Source of the DNA: Rhinopomastus cyanomelas
Lineage: Eukaryota > Chordata > Aves > Bucerotiformes > Rhinopomastidae
Assembly (NCBI GenBank): GCA_013400115.1
Contig: VXBP01002362.1
Coordinates: forward strand, 1 to 64,000
Reading direction: 5' to 3'
Length of the DNA stretch: 64,000 nucleotides
Position numbers and translations under genes: made by a program. Shown here piece after piece: positions 11,613 through 24,879 of this stretch; position 1 is the stretch's first letter, and the number at the start of each line of letters is the position of its first letter. The notes under the pieces are model-generated. The model did not search any database, was not told the DNA's origin, and worked only from the letters and a program-made list of their open reading frames with translations.

Positions 11613-14600
11613 ACGCACTTTTATTGTGACATTATTGAGGTAATAGCTGCAGAGATGTCTGCAAACATAGGAGGAAGCTGTCAACAATTCTTTCTTTGTC
11701 CTTGATTTTTTTTCTGATGATTGATTGGTTGTCAGACACTTTCTGAACATCACCTGGATCTCTTTCAGTGGCCAAATAGTTTTGGGCGTTAGTTGTTTTT
11801 TAATTTTTGTGGTTCTCTGTAAGGTCTTGAGGCTGTCAAGCTAAAAGAGATGATCCTCCCCCAAGCCTCACCTGTGCAACCCTGGATGGCTCTGAAACAT
11901 CGCTTGAGGTTTTCTTAAAAAGTATAAGAAGAAAAAGAATGGGAATTACCCAGCTGTGCTCTGCTCTCTGTTGGGTCATGCAGCCTGCTTACCTCCTGGT
12001 GTATTATAAAATAATTTATTGCCTGAGTAAAGGCAAGTAGCAGGAAGAGAAATTTCAACTCACTTGTCAGAAGAGAGAATATCTCAGCAGGAAAAGAAGA
12101 AAATGCCTTTTATTCGTGCCTTGGGCATGGTCTATTGAAAACATTGCTCAAAAATCAGACTTATCTGAGAAACACTTTGCAAGTTTTGCCCTACCGGGGC
12201 AAGTCTGACAGAGCCATTGATGATACTCAGCTCTGTCCTCAATCCTGACTTTGCTGTGCCTCCCTCTAAGCCAACTTGCTGCCTCCTCACTCTGTCCATA
12301 GGCAAGAGTGTTGAGCACCAACAACAATTGGTGTTTGGACCAGGATGGCTTCAGCAACCCGTAAAACGTAGACACTTGGGACCAGAATTTGTTTCACACA
12401 AGGAGGCTGTACCTCCTTCAAACTTCCAGCCTCCTCAAACAGCCCTTCACTCAGGTTTAAAGGTGCAAATTATGTCAATCCTTAGCCAGGAACAGGCAAA
12501 GAAAAATGCTTTCTCTTTTAAGATTCCAGCAAAGCAATCATTTTACCTTCTGCATTTAGCATAGTAGAGGCTGCAGATGAGAACATTTTCACAAAAGATG
12601 CTTCTCAGCAGTGTGAGCTCAGCTTCAGAGCTCACTTGGCACTTGACATTTGCATGTGATTTGCAAGTTCAGATGCATTTAAAAAGGAATAAGTTGTAAA
12701 GAAAAAGGGTACAGAAGCATCCTTTTTCTCTGCTGAGCTGATCACCTGGAGCGCACCTACATGAGAAGATGCTCACAAAGTGCTGCTGCTTCCCCCTTAC
12801 CAAGCACGTGGCTGGGGTCATCCTTGTTCTGGTCATCGGGTGTCACAGCTGTGACTGAGAAACTGGGAAATGCTTGAGTATGTGCGAGAAAGAAGCCCAG
12901 GGGATGTTTGATGTTTTCCTACTTTACTTGGCTGGGCTTTATGTGCCAAAAAAGCCAAAGGGACTTGTGATCCTTAAACCTTTGACAAATTGCCAAGAGA
13001 CTGGGAGTGAAGTGTACGCTGCTGTACCTAAGTGCCCACTGCTCTCGAAAAGCATGCTTGTCCGTCCTGGCCTGTCTGCTGACCATGAAATGTGGTGGCC
13101 TGGGGACCTCACCAAAAGTGGGAAGAGAAAGAGAGGGAGAGAGACACTATGGATGGTTTGGACCAGCTGCCACGCTCGGCAGACCCCAGGAGGGAACCTC
13201 TGCTCCAGGGGCGGTCTCCATCATCCATTTGTTTGCAGTGTATGACATTCCCCCAAGGGGCTCCTGTCTGGAGCCAAATTATCTCCCATCTTCTCAGAAG
13301 GTGTGTAATGATGCTGTGATGCCGTTTCTGTTTGTTCACTTGTTTGGGGCTTTTCCTTTCCTTCTGTTGGGTGTGAGTCCAACACAACCTTCCCTTTTCC
13401 CCAAAGTTGCGTCACTGCCTGGCAAAGTCTACCTGAGAGCCGGTGGCAGTGCTTAAGGATACAAGCACCAACTGAAAGGACCAGTTGAGGCCTTTCAGCC
13501 CACGACAGACATCAATGTGGCCATTCACAACCAGCAATTTTTTCCTTTTTGTCACATTCACATTGTAGTTTCCACGTTCAGAAAATACTTAGTCCATAGT
13601 CTGTTCTGAATATCCTGGTAGGTAAAAATCATGAAATATTTCTGTGTTATCTTGAGGGCATTGATTTGAAATGGTCTGACCCTACTGATGTCTCAGGAAA
13701 GAAATGGTTTGTCATCAAGGCTTCATCTTGTCATCAAGGCTTTTTTTTCTGCCTTGTGATCTGCCAGCTATGCAAAAAGAAGTATTTGGTGCATAATCTG
13801 TGCCAAGTAACTTCCTGGATCACTGTTGCCTGATCCTGTTCCCCAGTTCTCTATACTGTGCAATTAGTATTTCAGTCCAGGAGTCTGCTTCAGGCAGAGC
13901 TTCTAGATTCCCTAGTACCTTATGAGACAAAACTGGCAATAATTTGGGACAGTTCACAATGTCTGAGCCCAGGTACGGTCCCCCTGTAATGTCCCAGAAA
14001 ATTGTTGGACTTCAAGCTGAAAGTCATGGATTTCTTACCAAGCATATAATTAACTGTGATGCACAACTCAGGTACCCTAATAAAGATGCTTCTTCTCTGG
14101 CTATTCAGAGCATTGCATCATTTATCCATGACATGGTGATAAGTGAGGGACCCAGTTTACTCTGCAACCACTTAAAATAGGATGTTTTAACAGAAAAAGT
14201 GTATTGTGTGGCTTGGTGGCAATAAGAAGACAGAGACTCAGTGCCAAGTAATTTAAAATGGTCTGCAAGGACTGTCACACTCAATGGAACATGTAAGATA
14301 CAGCTTGAGGCTACTGCTTAGTTTATTTCATTTTTAAGCAGAACAAGAGTACTGTAGAGTACAAACACAAAATACTTAGTTTTAACCTATAATTAAGAGA
14401 TGTGGTTTAAAATTTTCCTGTAGACAACATTGTTAAAGGGAAGCTGGAAAGAAGCAGTTGCTGAGTTCTGTTGGCTTTGTTGGCTGCACATAAATCCAGT
14501 TGGTTACCGAAAGCTACAAGATGTTTTGCAGGAACCTTGAAAAATATGAATGCGGATTGTTGCTGTTATTGCACAGGACAAGGAAAACTCAGCACTAAGG

Positions 14601-17600
14601 AGACTTTGGGCCTCTTGAGCATTTATAATCATCATCATCTGCAATTTCTGAACAGTCAGAGACTGTATGAGATGATAATCCTGAGCCTGGAAATAACTGA
14701 CTTGTACCACAGTTTTTGTTCTTACCTCTTTGTCTGCAGCTCTCTGCAGCGTATGATTGTTCTATGTCAGGTCACATCTTATATAGAAAATAAGGTTCTG
14801 ATATTCATTGTTGCACAGAGTGAAGCACAAAACCATGGCTCCTGCGTTTCTAATCCTGCAGTAAACACAGGAAGGATTTGGTTGCCTTTTAAACCTTACA
14901 AATAAGGCTGTCTCATGAAGTTTTACAGCCAGATGCACGTGTTTAGTGCTTCAAGTATTGTTTAGTGCTTGATTTCTTAGACCAGTTCCAAGTAATTCAG
15001 ATTTTAAATTATTTTTTAAGGTATGCCTGCTCTGGAAATTCCACCATTTACAAAGTGAGACCTGTCAGACCTCAAGATCTGCTCTGAACAGAGAAAGGGT
15101 CACCTGGTAGATTGGTGGTGTGCTCAGTTTTGCTTTGGTAAGACACATGAATAACAAGCCAACTACTTCTAAAGACCCAAAATATCTGTACTCATTGGCA
15201 ACTGTCTCAGTACTGGGCTCTGCACACAAGAACTTTCAAGACATTTGAACAGATCCATTCTTCCAAGGAATTTGACTGACATGTACATCTTCTGCTGGAA
15301 GTACAGCAACTTATGTCAACTTTTTCCCCACATGCAGCTATCACCCAAGTTTTTCTCTGTAATTCACCCTGACAAATCCCCACTAATGTCCTGTCACTCT
15401 CTGATCTGAAGGGAAAAGAGGCAGAGAACACCAGCTATCTCTTTACTTCCTAATATACCTGTCTTAAAGAAATCCCCACAACGTATTGCCTGTGCTTGAT
15501 GCTAATGATAAACACTGCAGATTCGTGGCTGCATAATACCATTTCCAAAAGAAAATCAAGAACACTTTGTTGACTTTGTAACTACTCACCAATGTCCATG
15601 CAGTGTTCATTTCATCTGTTAGCAGACCAGTCCCATTGCTGGGAAGAATATGGGGACTCACATTATGCACTACAAAGCAATTTGAGATAGGAAATAGACT
15701 GTATCCAATTGAAAAATACTACAAAGATATTTAGTCAGGAAGAGTATAATGAGCTAAGATGGAATTTGGCCAGGAGATGAAAGCTAGTCTTATTGTACCC
15801 ATGGGCTACTTAAGCTCATCTCTTCATAGACAGATATATAAAGAGATACTTCTATGATTCTATACAAAGTGTTTATGAAAAATAGCACATTATTCACACT
15901 CCTCCCCACATAAGCAGCATTTTCTTTTTCATAAAAGAACTTGCTCACTTTTTACTCTGCAAAGATGCCTTGTAAGGTAAGATGAGGAACCATGCATGCC
16001 AAACATACACTGTGGAAGACTGTGGAGGTTGCAGAATGAGCAAAATGCACAGTGCAGAGCTGTGTTACCGTCTGGTGGAGCTATCAATAGCTATCAATCA
16101 CTGATTCATCTGCCAGATAAGGGTTACAGCTCATTTCCTTATTTCCACAAGCATCTGATTCCTTGAATTTTCTGAGACTTTCCCAAGGCAGTAGAGTTTA
16201 CCAGTTCACAACTACTCCCCTATGTAAAGGTTACCACTCTGCTGGAAACAAGACTCTTCCTCTCACCACAGATGTGGACATCCTTCTGCTAAGGCACTAG
16301 TCCAGCTTTGCTCAAACCAAACCTCCTGCTATTTCCTTTGCAATTAAAACATTGTTTTCAACAACACTGTTCCAAATTATTTAGGTTTTCTTTAAAAGTT
16401 TTGCTCCCCTCTACAGCGCTGAGTCTCTCAGTTTCCTTATCAGATGGGACAACAATAAGCACCTGACTGTTAAAACACAGTTCTAGCTCTTCCCCTTTCA
16501 TTTCTAAAGTTTTGCTACAGTACTGCTCCAACTGTTTTCAGAAAATAAGTTACTTTTGTAATTGTCAAATAAAGTTGTGTGAGAAAGCTCTCACATATAA
16601 GCCACCTTATTTGTTTAATCATTCTTGACTTCACGGCAGCCAGAACAAGCGTGAAGAAAATGACTGGACACCACACGAACCCATTTCCAGCCGTGGCTTA
16701 TACCAGCTGTCTTCTACTGTTGTATGGAAAATCTGGAGAGCTGAGAGAGAAAAAGACAATCCACAGTGTTATTAAAGAGTTAATTTCCCCCCCCAGATAT
16801 TTGTGGTTACAATAAGGAATAGTGGAAGAACATGCAAGTGTTACACGGCGTTACCTAAGGCAACAGAATGACTAAGGAGCTTATTGTTATTTTAAGTAAT
16901 CAAAAATAGCTTCAGTCTTGAAAGATGGGCAGATCAACCCTATTTAGGCATGCTTTCAAAAATGGGAGTTCATCGGCTGTTTTTTTGTAGGAGGAATCAA
17001 TTAGTAGGAAAAAACTGTACCAATGAATAGTACATCAGCAAAAATAGGTAAAGCAATCACAGCATCTGCAGCTCCCTGGAGAAACAGGGGCAGTCTTTAA
17101 CATTGTCATAGGCTGCAAGGCACAGTAGAGAGAGGAGTGATAAATGTATTTTTCTATATGTCTTTGTCCTAGAACTAATTCTGGTTGGTGATGTTACTTT
17201 TAATCTCAGTGTCAGTAACTTCACTTTCTGAATTTAAAGGCACATCTGTGCAGAAAATGTCTGCTTGTACCAGAGGAAAAGCTTGACAGTTATGGTTACT
17301 ACCAGGTGTTGGGATGCAGAAAGCTCTTGCTGGGATGGGCACTGCAGAAACCTAACAGAAGCTAAGCTTGATGTAAGTATACTCTGAGATGCCTGTTTTT
17401 AAGCACACATCTGTATAGGCCCTTGGTAGTGTGAACCAGATTAACTCTGTTTTATGGAAGGATAAATAATCTCACATTTATTGTGAGGCAAGAACATAAA
17501 CAAGGGCAGCAAGTGAAAAAAATTGGCTTGTCTCCTTGATTGTGTAGGTCCATCGTACTCCTACTGGTCAACAGTAACCTGTTTTATTAAAAGCAGATAA

Positions 17601-20600
17601 CAAAAGGTTAATTAAAAAATCCACTTTTTAAAATGTTTCTTTTGATATAGAAAACGCTGTGATGCTAGTACAGGCAGCAAAAGATAATGGAATATTTGTA
17701 ATGTGTTTATTTATCTAGCTCAAACAAAACCGATCAAGCAAACTTGTGCCAGGTGGATGGTTTTGTTTTGATTAATTATCCAGAGAAGCCTTGTTCTCTA
17801 CAGGTTGGCTGATCAATCAAGGGTCTCTGTTATTTTATAATGTCTGTTGTCCATAGATTTGTGTGCAGTCAGATATGAGGTCTCTCCACAGCCAAAACAT
17901 CCTGATATAACTGCTTTCTGTACTCTCCCCACATCCTCCAAAATGATTTAGAACAATAATTGCTCTAGCGCCAGACTTCTTCATTACTGGGTTTGCATTT
18001 TGTAATTAATTTGCTATCAGTTCACATCAACACAAAAGCTCTCCTCAAGCTGTGCTGAAGAGAAAGCCTACAGTTTATGAGAATCTTTGTTCCTCCTGGC
18101 AAGGGAGCTCCAGATGCAGGGACTTTTGCGGGGTTCTGCGGAGGCCTGGAATGTGTAACCACTTGAGAGATGAAGTCAGTGCTGGCGGGAGAGTGTAGAG
18201 GAGTGTATTCATAGCACCTTATATGTACCTAAGTTAAGCAGTATAACTACCGTGGCATCCAGTTGAAGCGACAGTAAGAAATTGAGAGGATCTACTCTAA
18301 GACTCCAGCTCTTGGCTCCTTGCAGATGCAGAGGGAAGAAAGAGTTGTGATCCCTAAATCAAGCTGTTGTAGGCTCCATGACAGATTGAGCCGTTGGTGC
18401 TCTCTTGAGCTCAGATGATGTGGTGGTCACAGTACCACAGAGTCACCTGCAGGTGGTAAGATGTCTTCATTTGGGTCAAAGTCTTCAAGAAGAGCTCTCA
18501 CATTATCTTTTTTCTGTTGCTGAGTTCCTGTTTGTGAAGCAGAGTCCTGTGCTTTGCTGGCATGAAAGAATTCTGTTGCTCTATTTACAGTTCAGGGAAG
18601 AAGGTGTGAGACCATGAATGGAAGTTTGCATGAAGGTAACTCCCTGAAACCTTGGAAGGTGATATACAAATAACAGCCCAAACCACCTTTTGTTCTTTAA
18701 AGACACCTGCTAGGAAGAACAGCTGATGTCTTGGGGACCGCAGATGGCAAGCAGACGGGGTGCTTCACTAATTGTCAACTTGTTCAACCTTTTCTGCTAA
18801 TCTCCTAAGTGCCAGTAGTGACTTTGTAACCCAGACATCATAGGAAACACATTTCTGCGTAGCAAACAACTGGGGAAACTTATCCGATTTTAATTATGAG
18901 TCTCCAGCTGAGTTCTTGTATTTGATAACTGCTTTCTCATGCACAGCACAAAGGATATATACACAGGGCGTAGTACAAGAAAATGTATATTTGTTTAGGG
19001 CCTGCACTGTTCAGGTCTGAATACTTTATCCTATTCACTAGGTTCTGTGTTGAGATCTGCACTTGAAAGACTAACCCAGAAATAGCTCAATCATAGCACG
19101 TGAAGCATAATTTTCTTTACAGCTTCCGTGGGAATGTCTTTCTTACAAAAGTCTCCAAAGTGAAGAAAGTGAAGGTCTACTTTTGTTAACTTTGGTAACT
19201 GTATATACAAAATTTGGAAATATAAATGTGTGTACAGTATATGCAAAGTACAAACAGGCTGAGAAATAACTGCAGACAGTGTAAATCTGTGCTTAGGAAG
19301 GGCAGCTAACGTTCCTGGTGTAACAGACACTAAATGATTAAAAGTGAAAAAGAAATATCTCTCTTTCTGGAAGATTATTTCTAACCAGATGTATTTCAGT
19401 CTTGCTTTACTCTAACATCCCCTGCAGTGAGAGCTCTAAAGGCCAAAACAATGTAAAAATTCTTACACAAAAACCCTCTCACTGTTGTCTTCAAGGAAAA
19501 CCCCTGGCCAGCAGACTGTGGCTTCTCAGGTTGACAATTTGAACATTTGTTGAACACAAGTAGGGATTTAGTGCTTGGGACTTAGAGATTTCACCCTGCA
19601 CTGTTCTCTAATACTGCCGCAACATCCAGTGGAAACACCCCAGAGTTGCTCTCACCGATGGTAACTCCAACTTCTTTAAGCCTCTATTATTTTTTCAGAA
19701 GTGGTTTGGACTTCAGAAATGACGCTTGCAGCTATTTCACCCTCATTGTATGCAGACGTGAAAACTCAATTGGGTTTGGTTAGCCTGTGACTTCTGTAGA
19801 AGCAGACACTGGAATTTATGTTGGGATGTAAACCAAAGTAGTTATTCACGTCCCGCAATCTGAAGGATTGGGTCCTTAAGGTGCATTCCTTCCGTAAGTG
19901 TAATCTAGAGGAAAACAGTGCTGCAAACAACCTGAGATTTTCCTGAGCACTTTAGGACAAATCCAGGGAGAAAGATCTTTCAATAACTGGTTGCATATTT
20001 ATTTTATAATTGGATTTTAATTTATTTTTGTTTTCAAAACCAAACATGTATTTGTTATAAAGCCAAAGCAATGACAATTTAGGTTTAGTAGCATTCAGAA
20101 AAAATACAGACTATGAAGAAGATCCACTATTTGTTTGAGTACAAAGTACTGGAAATGATTTATCTAACCCTTTCTTCCTGGCTGTGGAGTCAGGCCCCTC
20201 TGAAAGACACAACATCTAGGCACTTGTGTTGGCTCTGGGTGGAGTGTAGGATAGAACTGCTTCCAACGCCAGTACAGCATGACAAACCTTGGACTGTAGT
20301 TGTTTAGAAGCCTTGCATCTCTCCCAAAGCTTGGAAAGTTATCTGGCTGCTGGGGAGGTGTAAAAGGGAACAGTGTCAGGTTCTGGTTCTGTCTACAGAT
20401 GCTTCCTGGCATCAGCTCATATAGGAAAGGTACTTGGGTACTTACCTGGTTTGCATCAGAAACACCATTTGGAAGGATTGTACTTCTTTGTGTCCACTTG
20501 ATCACAACTTGGGGTAAGTGTTTTGCCAGTTTTCTGTATGTGCCAGACAGCTCAATGCTTGTTGAAGAGTAAACATGGGAAGAAATTTAGTGCCCCTGCC

Positions 20601-21059
20601 AGCACTCAGAGGCTCTCAGTGGGAGGATGTTTTTGAAAACTCCAGAGTTGGACACAGCTGCTTATACCCTTAACACTGAAAACACCCCTAGGGAGTTTTT
20701 ATCAGGTTTTGTTTTGGTTTGTTGGTTTGGGGGTTTTTTGAACTAGTCCTTCATCGGTGGAAGATTTGTCAAATCGGTTGTTCTTTGCCCAGACCATGGC
20801 ATGGGGGTCCTGAGACTCAGTCTGGGTGACAGGGATCAAAAGCAGCACAGCAGAGCCTTTGACCCACTGTGGCAATGAAGTACCAGGTTTTACATCAATA
20901 TTAAAATCACTTGTTCGGCATGTACATTTGAGATTCTTCCAGATTGATCTGTATGTCTTGGGAAAGTTTGAGGAATTGAGACAACAAAATGAATATGGGG
21001 AGTAAAGGTATAATGTGCTTAAAAAACTCTTCAAAATTAAACAGCCAAAATCTTAATAA
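11613..21059. other. Long stretch with no recognised gene or mobile element
   Basis: About 9.4 kb, the longest repeat-poor interval in the window. Frames at 12217-12564, 12874-13456, 13944-14180 and 14471-14905 have no recognised domain, no plausible exon boundaries and no codon-use signal I can detect. A small direct repeat (TGTCATCAAGGCTT, twice) lies near 13710-13742. Distal regulatory DNA cannot be excluded by eye. Confidence 0.5.
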
Positions 21060-22267
21060 ATTGAAGGCTATGGACATTGTCTGCCTGGACTTTGATGAGG
21101 CCTTTGACGCCATCTCCCACAGTGTTCTCCTGGAGAAGATGGCAAATCATGGCACAGAAGAGCCTATTCTTCACTGTATGAAAAATTTGCTGTATGGCTG
21201 TGCCCAGAGAGTCGTGATTACTGGGGTGAAATCTAGCCGGCTGCTGGTCACCAGTGGTGTCCCTCAGGGCTCAGTTTTGGGGCCAGTCTTGTTTGACATC
21301 TTTATTGATGACCTAGACGAGGAGATTGAGACACCTTCAGTGAGTCTGCAGACAACAACAAATTGTGTCAGAGAGTTAATCTGCTGAAGAGTAGGAAAGT
21401 TCTACAGAGGGACTTGGATGGGTTGGATTGATGGGCCAAGGCCAACGGTATGAGGTACAATAAGGTCCTGCATTTCTGTCACAATGACCCAAGGCACTGC
21501 TATAGGCTTGGGGATGAGTAGCTTAAAAGCTGCCCAGCAGAAAAGGACCTGGGGGTGCTGGTAGATAGCTGGCTTAATATGAAGAAACAGTGTGCCCAGG
21601 TGGCCAAGAAGGCCAGTATATTCCTGGCTTGTATCAGGAATAGTGCGGCCAGCAGGCATAGGGAAGTTATTGTACTCTTGCACTTAGCCCCTGTGAGGCC
21701 TCACCTCAAATACTGTGTTCAGTTCTGCGCTACTCATTATAGGAGAGACATTAAGATGCTAGAACATGTCCAGAGGAGAGCTACCAGGCTCATGAGGGGT
21801 TTAGAGAACAAGTTGTATAACGAGAGGCTTAGGGAACTGGGCAGGTTTAGTTTGGAGAAGAGGCTGAGAGGACATGTCATTGCCTTCTACAACTACCTGA
21901 AAGGAGGTTGTAGAGTGGAGGGTGTCAGTCTGTTCTCCCAAGTGAACAATTACAGGACCAGAGGAGAAGGTCTGAAGTTGCAGCAGGGAAGATTAGATTA
22001 GATAGTAGGAAGAAATTCTACTGTTCCAGGAACAGCCTGCCCAGAGAGGTGGTTGAGTCACTATCCCTGGAGGTATTTAAGAACTATCTAGGCATGGCGC
22101 TTCAGGATCTGCTCTAGTGGCAGGGATTGTAGGGGGTTTATTTTGTGTTTTATCTGGTTGAGTGTGTTTGGTCCTAGTGTTTGATCAGGGTGTTGTGTTT
22201 TGTTGTTGTGTGTATGGTTGGTGATCTGGGAGGTCCTTTCCAACCAGGAGTATACCGTGATTCTGTA
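21060..22267 (+). repeat. Long CR1 LINE copy with RT remnant
   Basis: About 1.2 kb of CR1. The RT part reads DIVCLDFDEAFDAISHSVLL, then SGVPQGSVLGPVLFDIFIDD. The catalytic FADD box is altered to SADN (21345-21356) and a frameshift follows. Downstream come the ARRNSAASRHREV-like region, RLRELGRFSLEKRLRGHVI and the 3' UTR, ending GTGATTCTGT. The 3' UTR carries an unusual GT-rich stretch (about 22140-22240). Dead copy. Confidence 0.93.
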
Positions 22268-23037
22268 AAAATCCAGTGTAAAAGTACTATGTAGAACCTA
22301 TCTTTCCCCTTTTCCTCCCTTGCTTCTCTGGCAGAGACCTATAGTGATTCAGTTCCATCCCCTGCATCCCCTGAATCTTCTCTTTAATTGCCTTTACCAA
22401 ATTTTCTAAGGATTGTTGACATTGCTTTGCTCATTTCATGAAACTGTTCCCATCTACAGCAGTAGAGTATTTTCTTTTTGTCTCTTTGTACCCAAAGCTG
22501 TGTTTACAAAGCTTAATGAAATTTCCAGTAGCATGGATTTTTTTGGGTGTAATTTTGAATAGCAAGCATGAAGGACAGATGAAATTCTAACATAAAAGCA
22601 AATGACTGACAAACATCTACTGGCATTGAGGATTATTTTAAACCATCCATTTAGTCAGACTAATTAGTCAGGATTAGCTTCTACTGCAAATTCATGCAGT
22701 GCCTTGAACACTGAACTTCACTGGTAATTACTTGCACCCTCATAAAAAGAGGAGATAAATGGTAGTTGATGAAAGACTATTTTATTGCCCCTGCAGAAAT
22801 ATAAACAAATTTACTGCTGCTACACGGAATGGTCACACCGAGAACCTCCAGTCTCTTACTTTGAAAATGATTGTTCTTCACTGAAAGGTATTATTTAATA
22901 GAAAGTAAGAGGTAAAGTGCTCACTCATGCTGGGATCAAACTATTAATTATTGCTTAGATAAACTTTTCAGTAAAATGAAAAAGACTTCTTTCTAGCATA
23001 ACATTAAAGTAGGCTTTACAGAACAGGTAGAAGGGAA
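22268..23037. other. Non-coding, nothing recognised
   Basis: AT-rich, no recognised feature. Confidence 0.5.
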
Positions 23038-23191
23038 TTCCTTCCTTCCTTCCTTCCTTCCTTCCTTCCTTCCTTCCTCCTCTCCTCCTCTCCTCCTCTC
23101 CTCCTCCATCCCTTCTTTCCTCCCTCCCTCACTCCCTCCCTTCCTGCCTGCCTCCCTGCCTTCCCTCCCTTCCTTCCCTCCACCCTTCTCC
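23038..23191. repeat. Polypyrimidine microsatellite, (TTCC)n then (TCCTC)n then (CCCT)n
   Basis: About 150 bp of nearly uninterrupted pyrimidines on the plus strand. A regular TTCC array (~23038-23078) is followed by TCCTC-type units (~23078-23107) and then degenerate CCCT/CCTG units. The purine strand gives only a low-complexity E/G/R/K frame, which is not a gene. Mirror-symmetric polypurine/polypyrimidine tracts can form triplex (H) DNA. Confidence 0.97.
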
Positions 23192-24671
23192 AGCTGTTAC
23201 AGAGAACATTGTTTGTTGACGTGTACAGTAGTGAATACAATAGACGTTCTACTCAGTCTGTCTCCAGGCATGTTCGTGATTCGTCTGTTATTTAATAATG
23301 CAGCTGGCCAACCACACAGATTTAATGATCACAAGATAGAAGATCTCCATTAGGTTTCTTTTCTGCAGAGGTCTGTAGGAAAATGAGCTTCATTATTTCT
23401 GTTAATAACAGAATAAATGTTTTACATTGACAAATTCCCCTTTCTAATTCTCTCAATAAGTCAGGGCAAACAAATTGAATCTAAATTTGCAGCTACTCAT
23501 TACAATTTATATCGACCTACTTCAATACACGTGATGAATTGCACAGTTTACATGACCTGTTTTAAAATATTTCTGAATTCACCTAACAACTGAAAGCACT
23601 GGGCGTTTTCAGTTCAGCTAAGATTCAGCTATCTGGAAGGTAAGTGGTAAGATATCATGGTAGGGGAGCATCCTGAGTCAGTATCCAATAAGTTAAGCAA
23701 GGGGTTAGCTAGAAAATACACCATAACTAGAATCACAGTTAGATTCAACATCAATGAACCATGTACAGCAGGGCAGTAACTGGTGTCTAAGAGCACTGTC
23801 TACAGGAGATAACTGAACTTTACACTAATGCAGTAATTCTGCTCTCATACTCTTTGTGCTGCTCTGTCTAACTGTATTGTTCTGATTTACAGGACAGAGT
23901 AGTATTTACCTTTTCCTCTTGTTAAGATTCTTGACCTCCACGATATGGAGGGCAAGTCACCTCAGTTCTCTCCACTCTCTTAGAATGGCTGAAGTGCCTG
24001 AAGTGCTTGCAAAAGGCCAACCTACAGCTTTTAAAATAGCTGAAGGGAAGGAGAGTAATCACAGTTTTACTGCACATTTCCCAGACGCCCTCCGCTTGCA
24101 GAGCCTGTTGGATGTTGATTATGAAATCTGTAGGAAATCACAAATTCAGGGTCCATTTTGGAAAACGGCAGAACATTTGTGCTCATCTGTTTGGAAAGTC
24201 ATTTAGCATTTACAGTGCAGGGGGATCCAGCAGCTGTGACTGGCTGTGTCCACAGCACAAGGCAGTGCACGCAAGAGAGAGAAGCCTTCAGTCTTTCCTC
24301 CAGAGAATTGTATTTCAGGTTCAGCTGCACCACTGGAACGAAACAAAGTGGGAGGTGAGAGAGGCAACTCCTCCAGGCACATTTTGCATATCTGATAGTA
24401 CATTAATGTAATGAGCACATCAGAAGTGGTAACCGCACTTGCTACCAGACTACTTGTTAATTTTTGTCATAGTTTATGCTTCTGTGAGACAGAACTCATT
24501 TTTAAGGCTTAGTCATGAGCCATTTATTTAGTTGGGTTTTCTTTTGGTTTTGTTTATTTGTGCATTTCTGCCTTTTGAACATACAATCATGATGTGTCTT
24601 CTCCTTCCTGTTCCAGGTAAAAGACAGTAAATGTCCACTTTGAAATCTTTTTGATGGTTGAGTTGAGCACA
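23192..24671. other. Non-coding, nothing recognised
   Basis: Short frames in several phases overlap at 23919-24418, but none resembles a known exon. Confidence 0.5.
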
Positions 24672-24879
24672 GAAGAATGAGGGTGATGGAGCATTGAAAC
24701 TGGGCAGCATTGGGCTGCCCAGGGGGGTTGTGGAGTCTCCCTCTCTGGAAATGTTTAAAACCTTCCTGGATGTGTTCCCGTACAACTTGGTCTAGGTGGT
24801 CCTGCTCTGGCAGGGGGATTGGACTAGATGCTCTTTTGAGGTCCCTTCCAATCCCTAATGATTCTATGATTCTGTGATT
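24672..24879 (+). repeat. Short CR1 LINE 3' end
   Basis: Begins at GAGGGTGATGGAGCATTGAA and contains TGTGGAGTCTCCCTCTCTGG. It ends with ATTCTATGATTCTGTGATTC. About 20 bp near 24700 (AACTGGGCAGCATTGGGCTG) looks like a small internal duplication of the GGGCTGCCC region. Confidence 0.95.

Noticed and set aside
13007..13456. 149-codon plus-strand frame with overlapping frames on both strands
   Set aside because: No recognised domain or exon boundary signals. The overlap reflects local GC content.
13944..14180. 78-codon frame that at first looked protein-like
   Set aside because: No motif or family resemblance, and no splice or promoter context.
23016..23240. 74-codon frame rich in Glu, Gly, Arg and Lys
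   Set aside because: It is the purine strand of the microsatellite.
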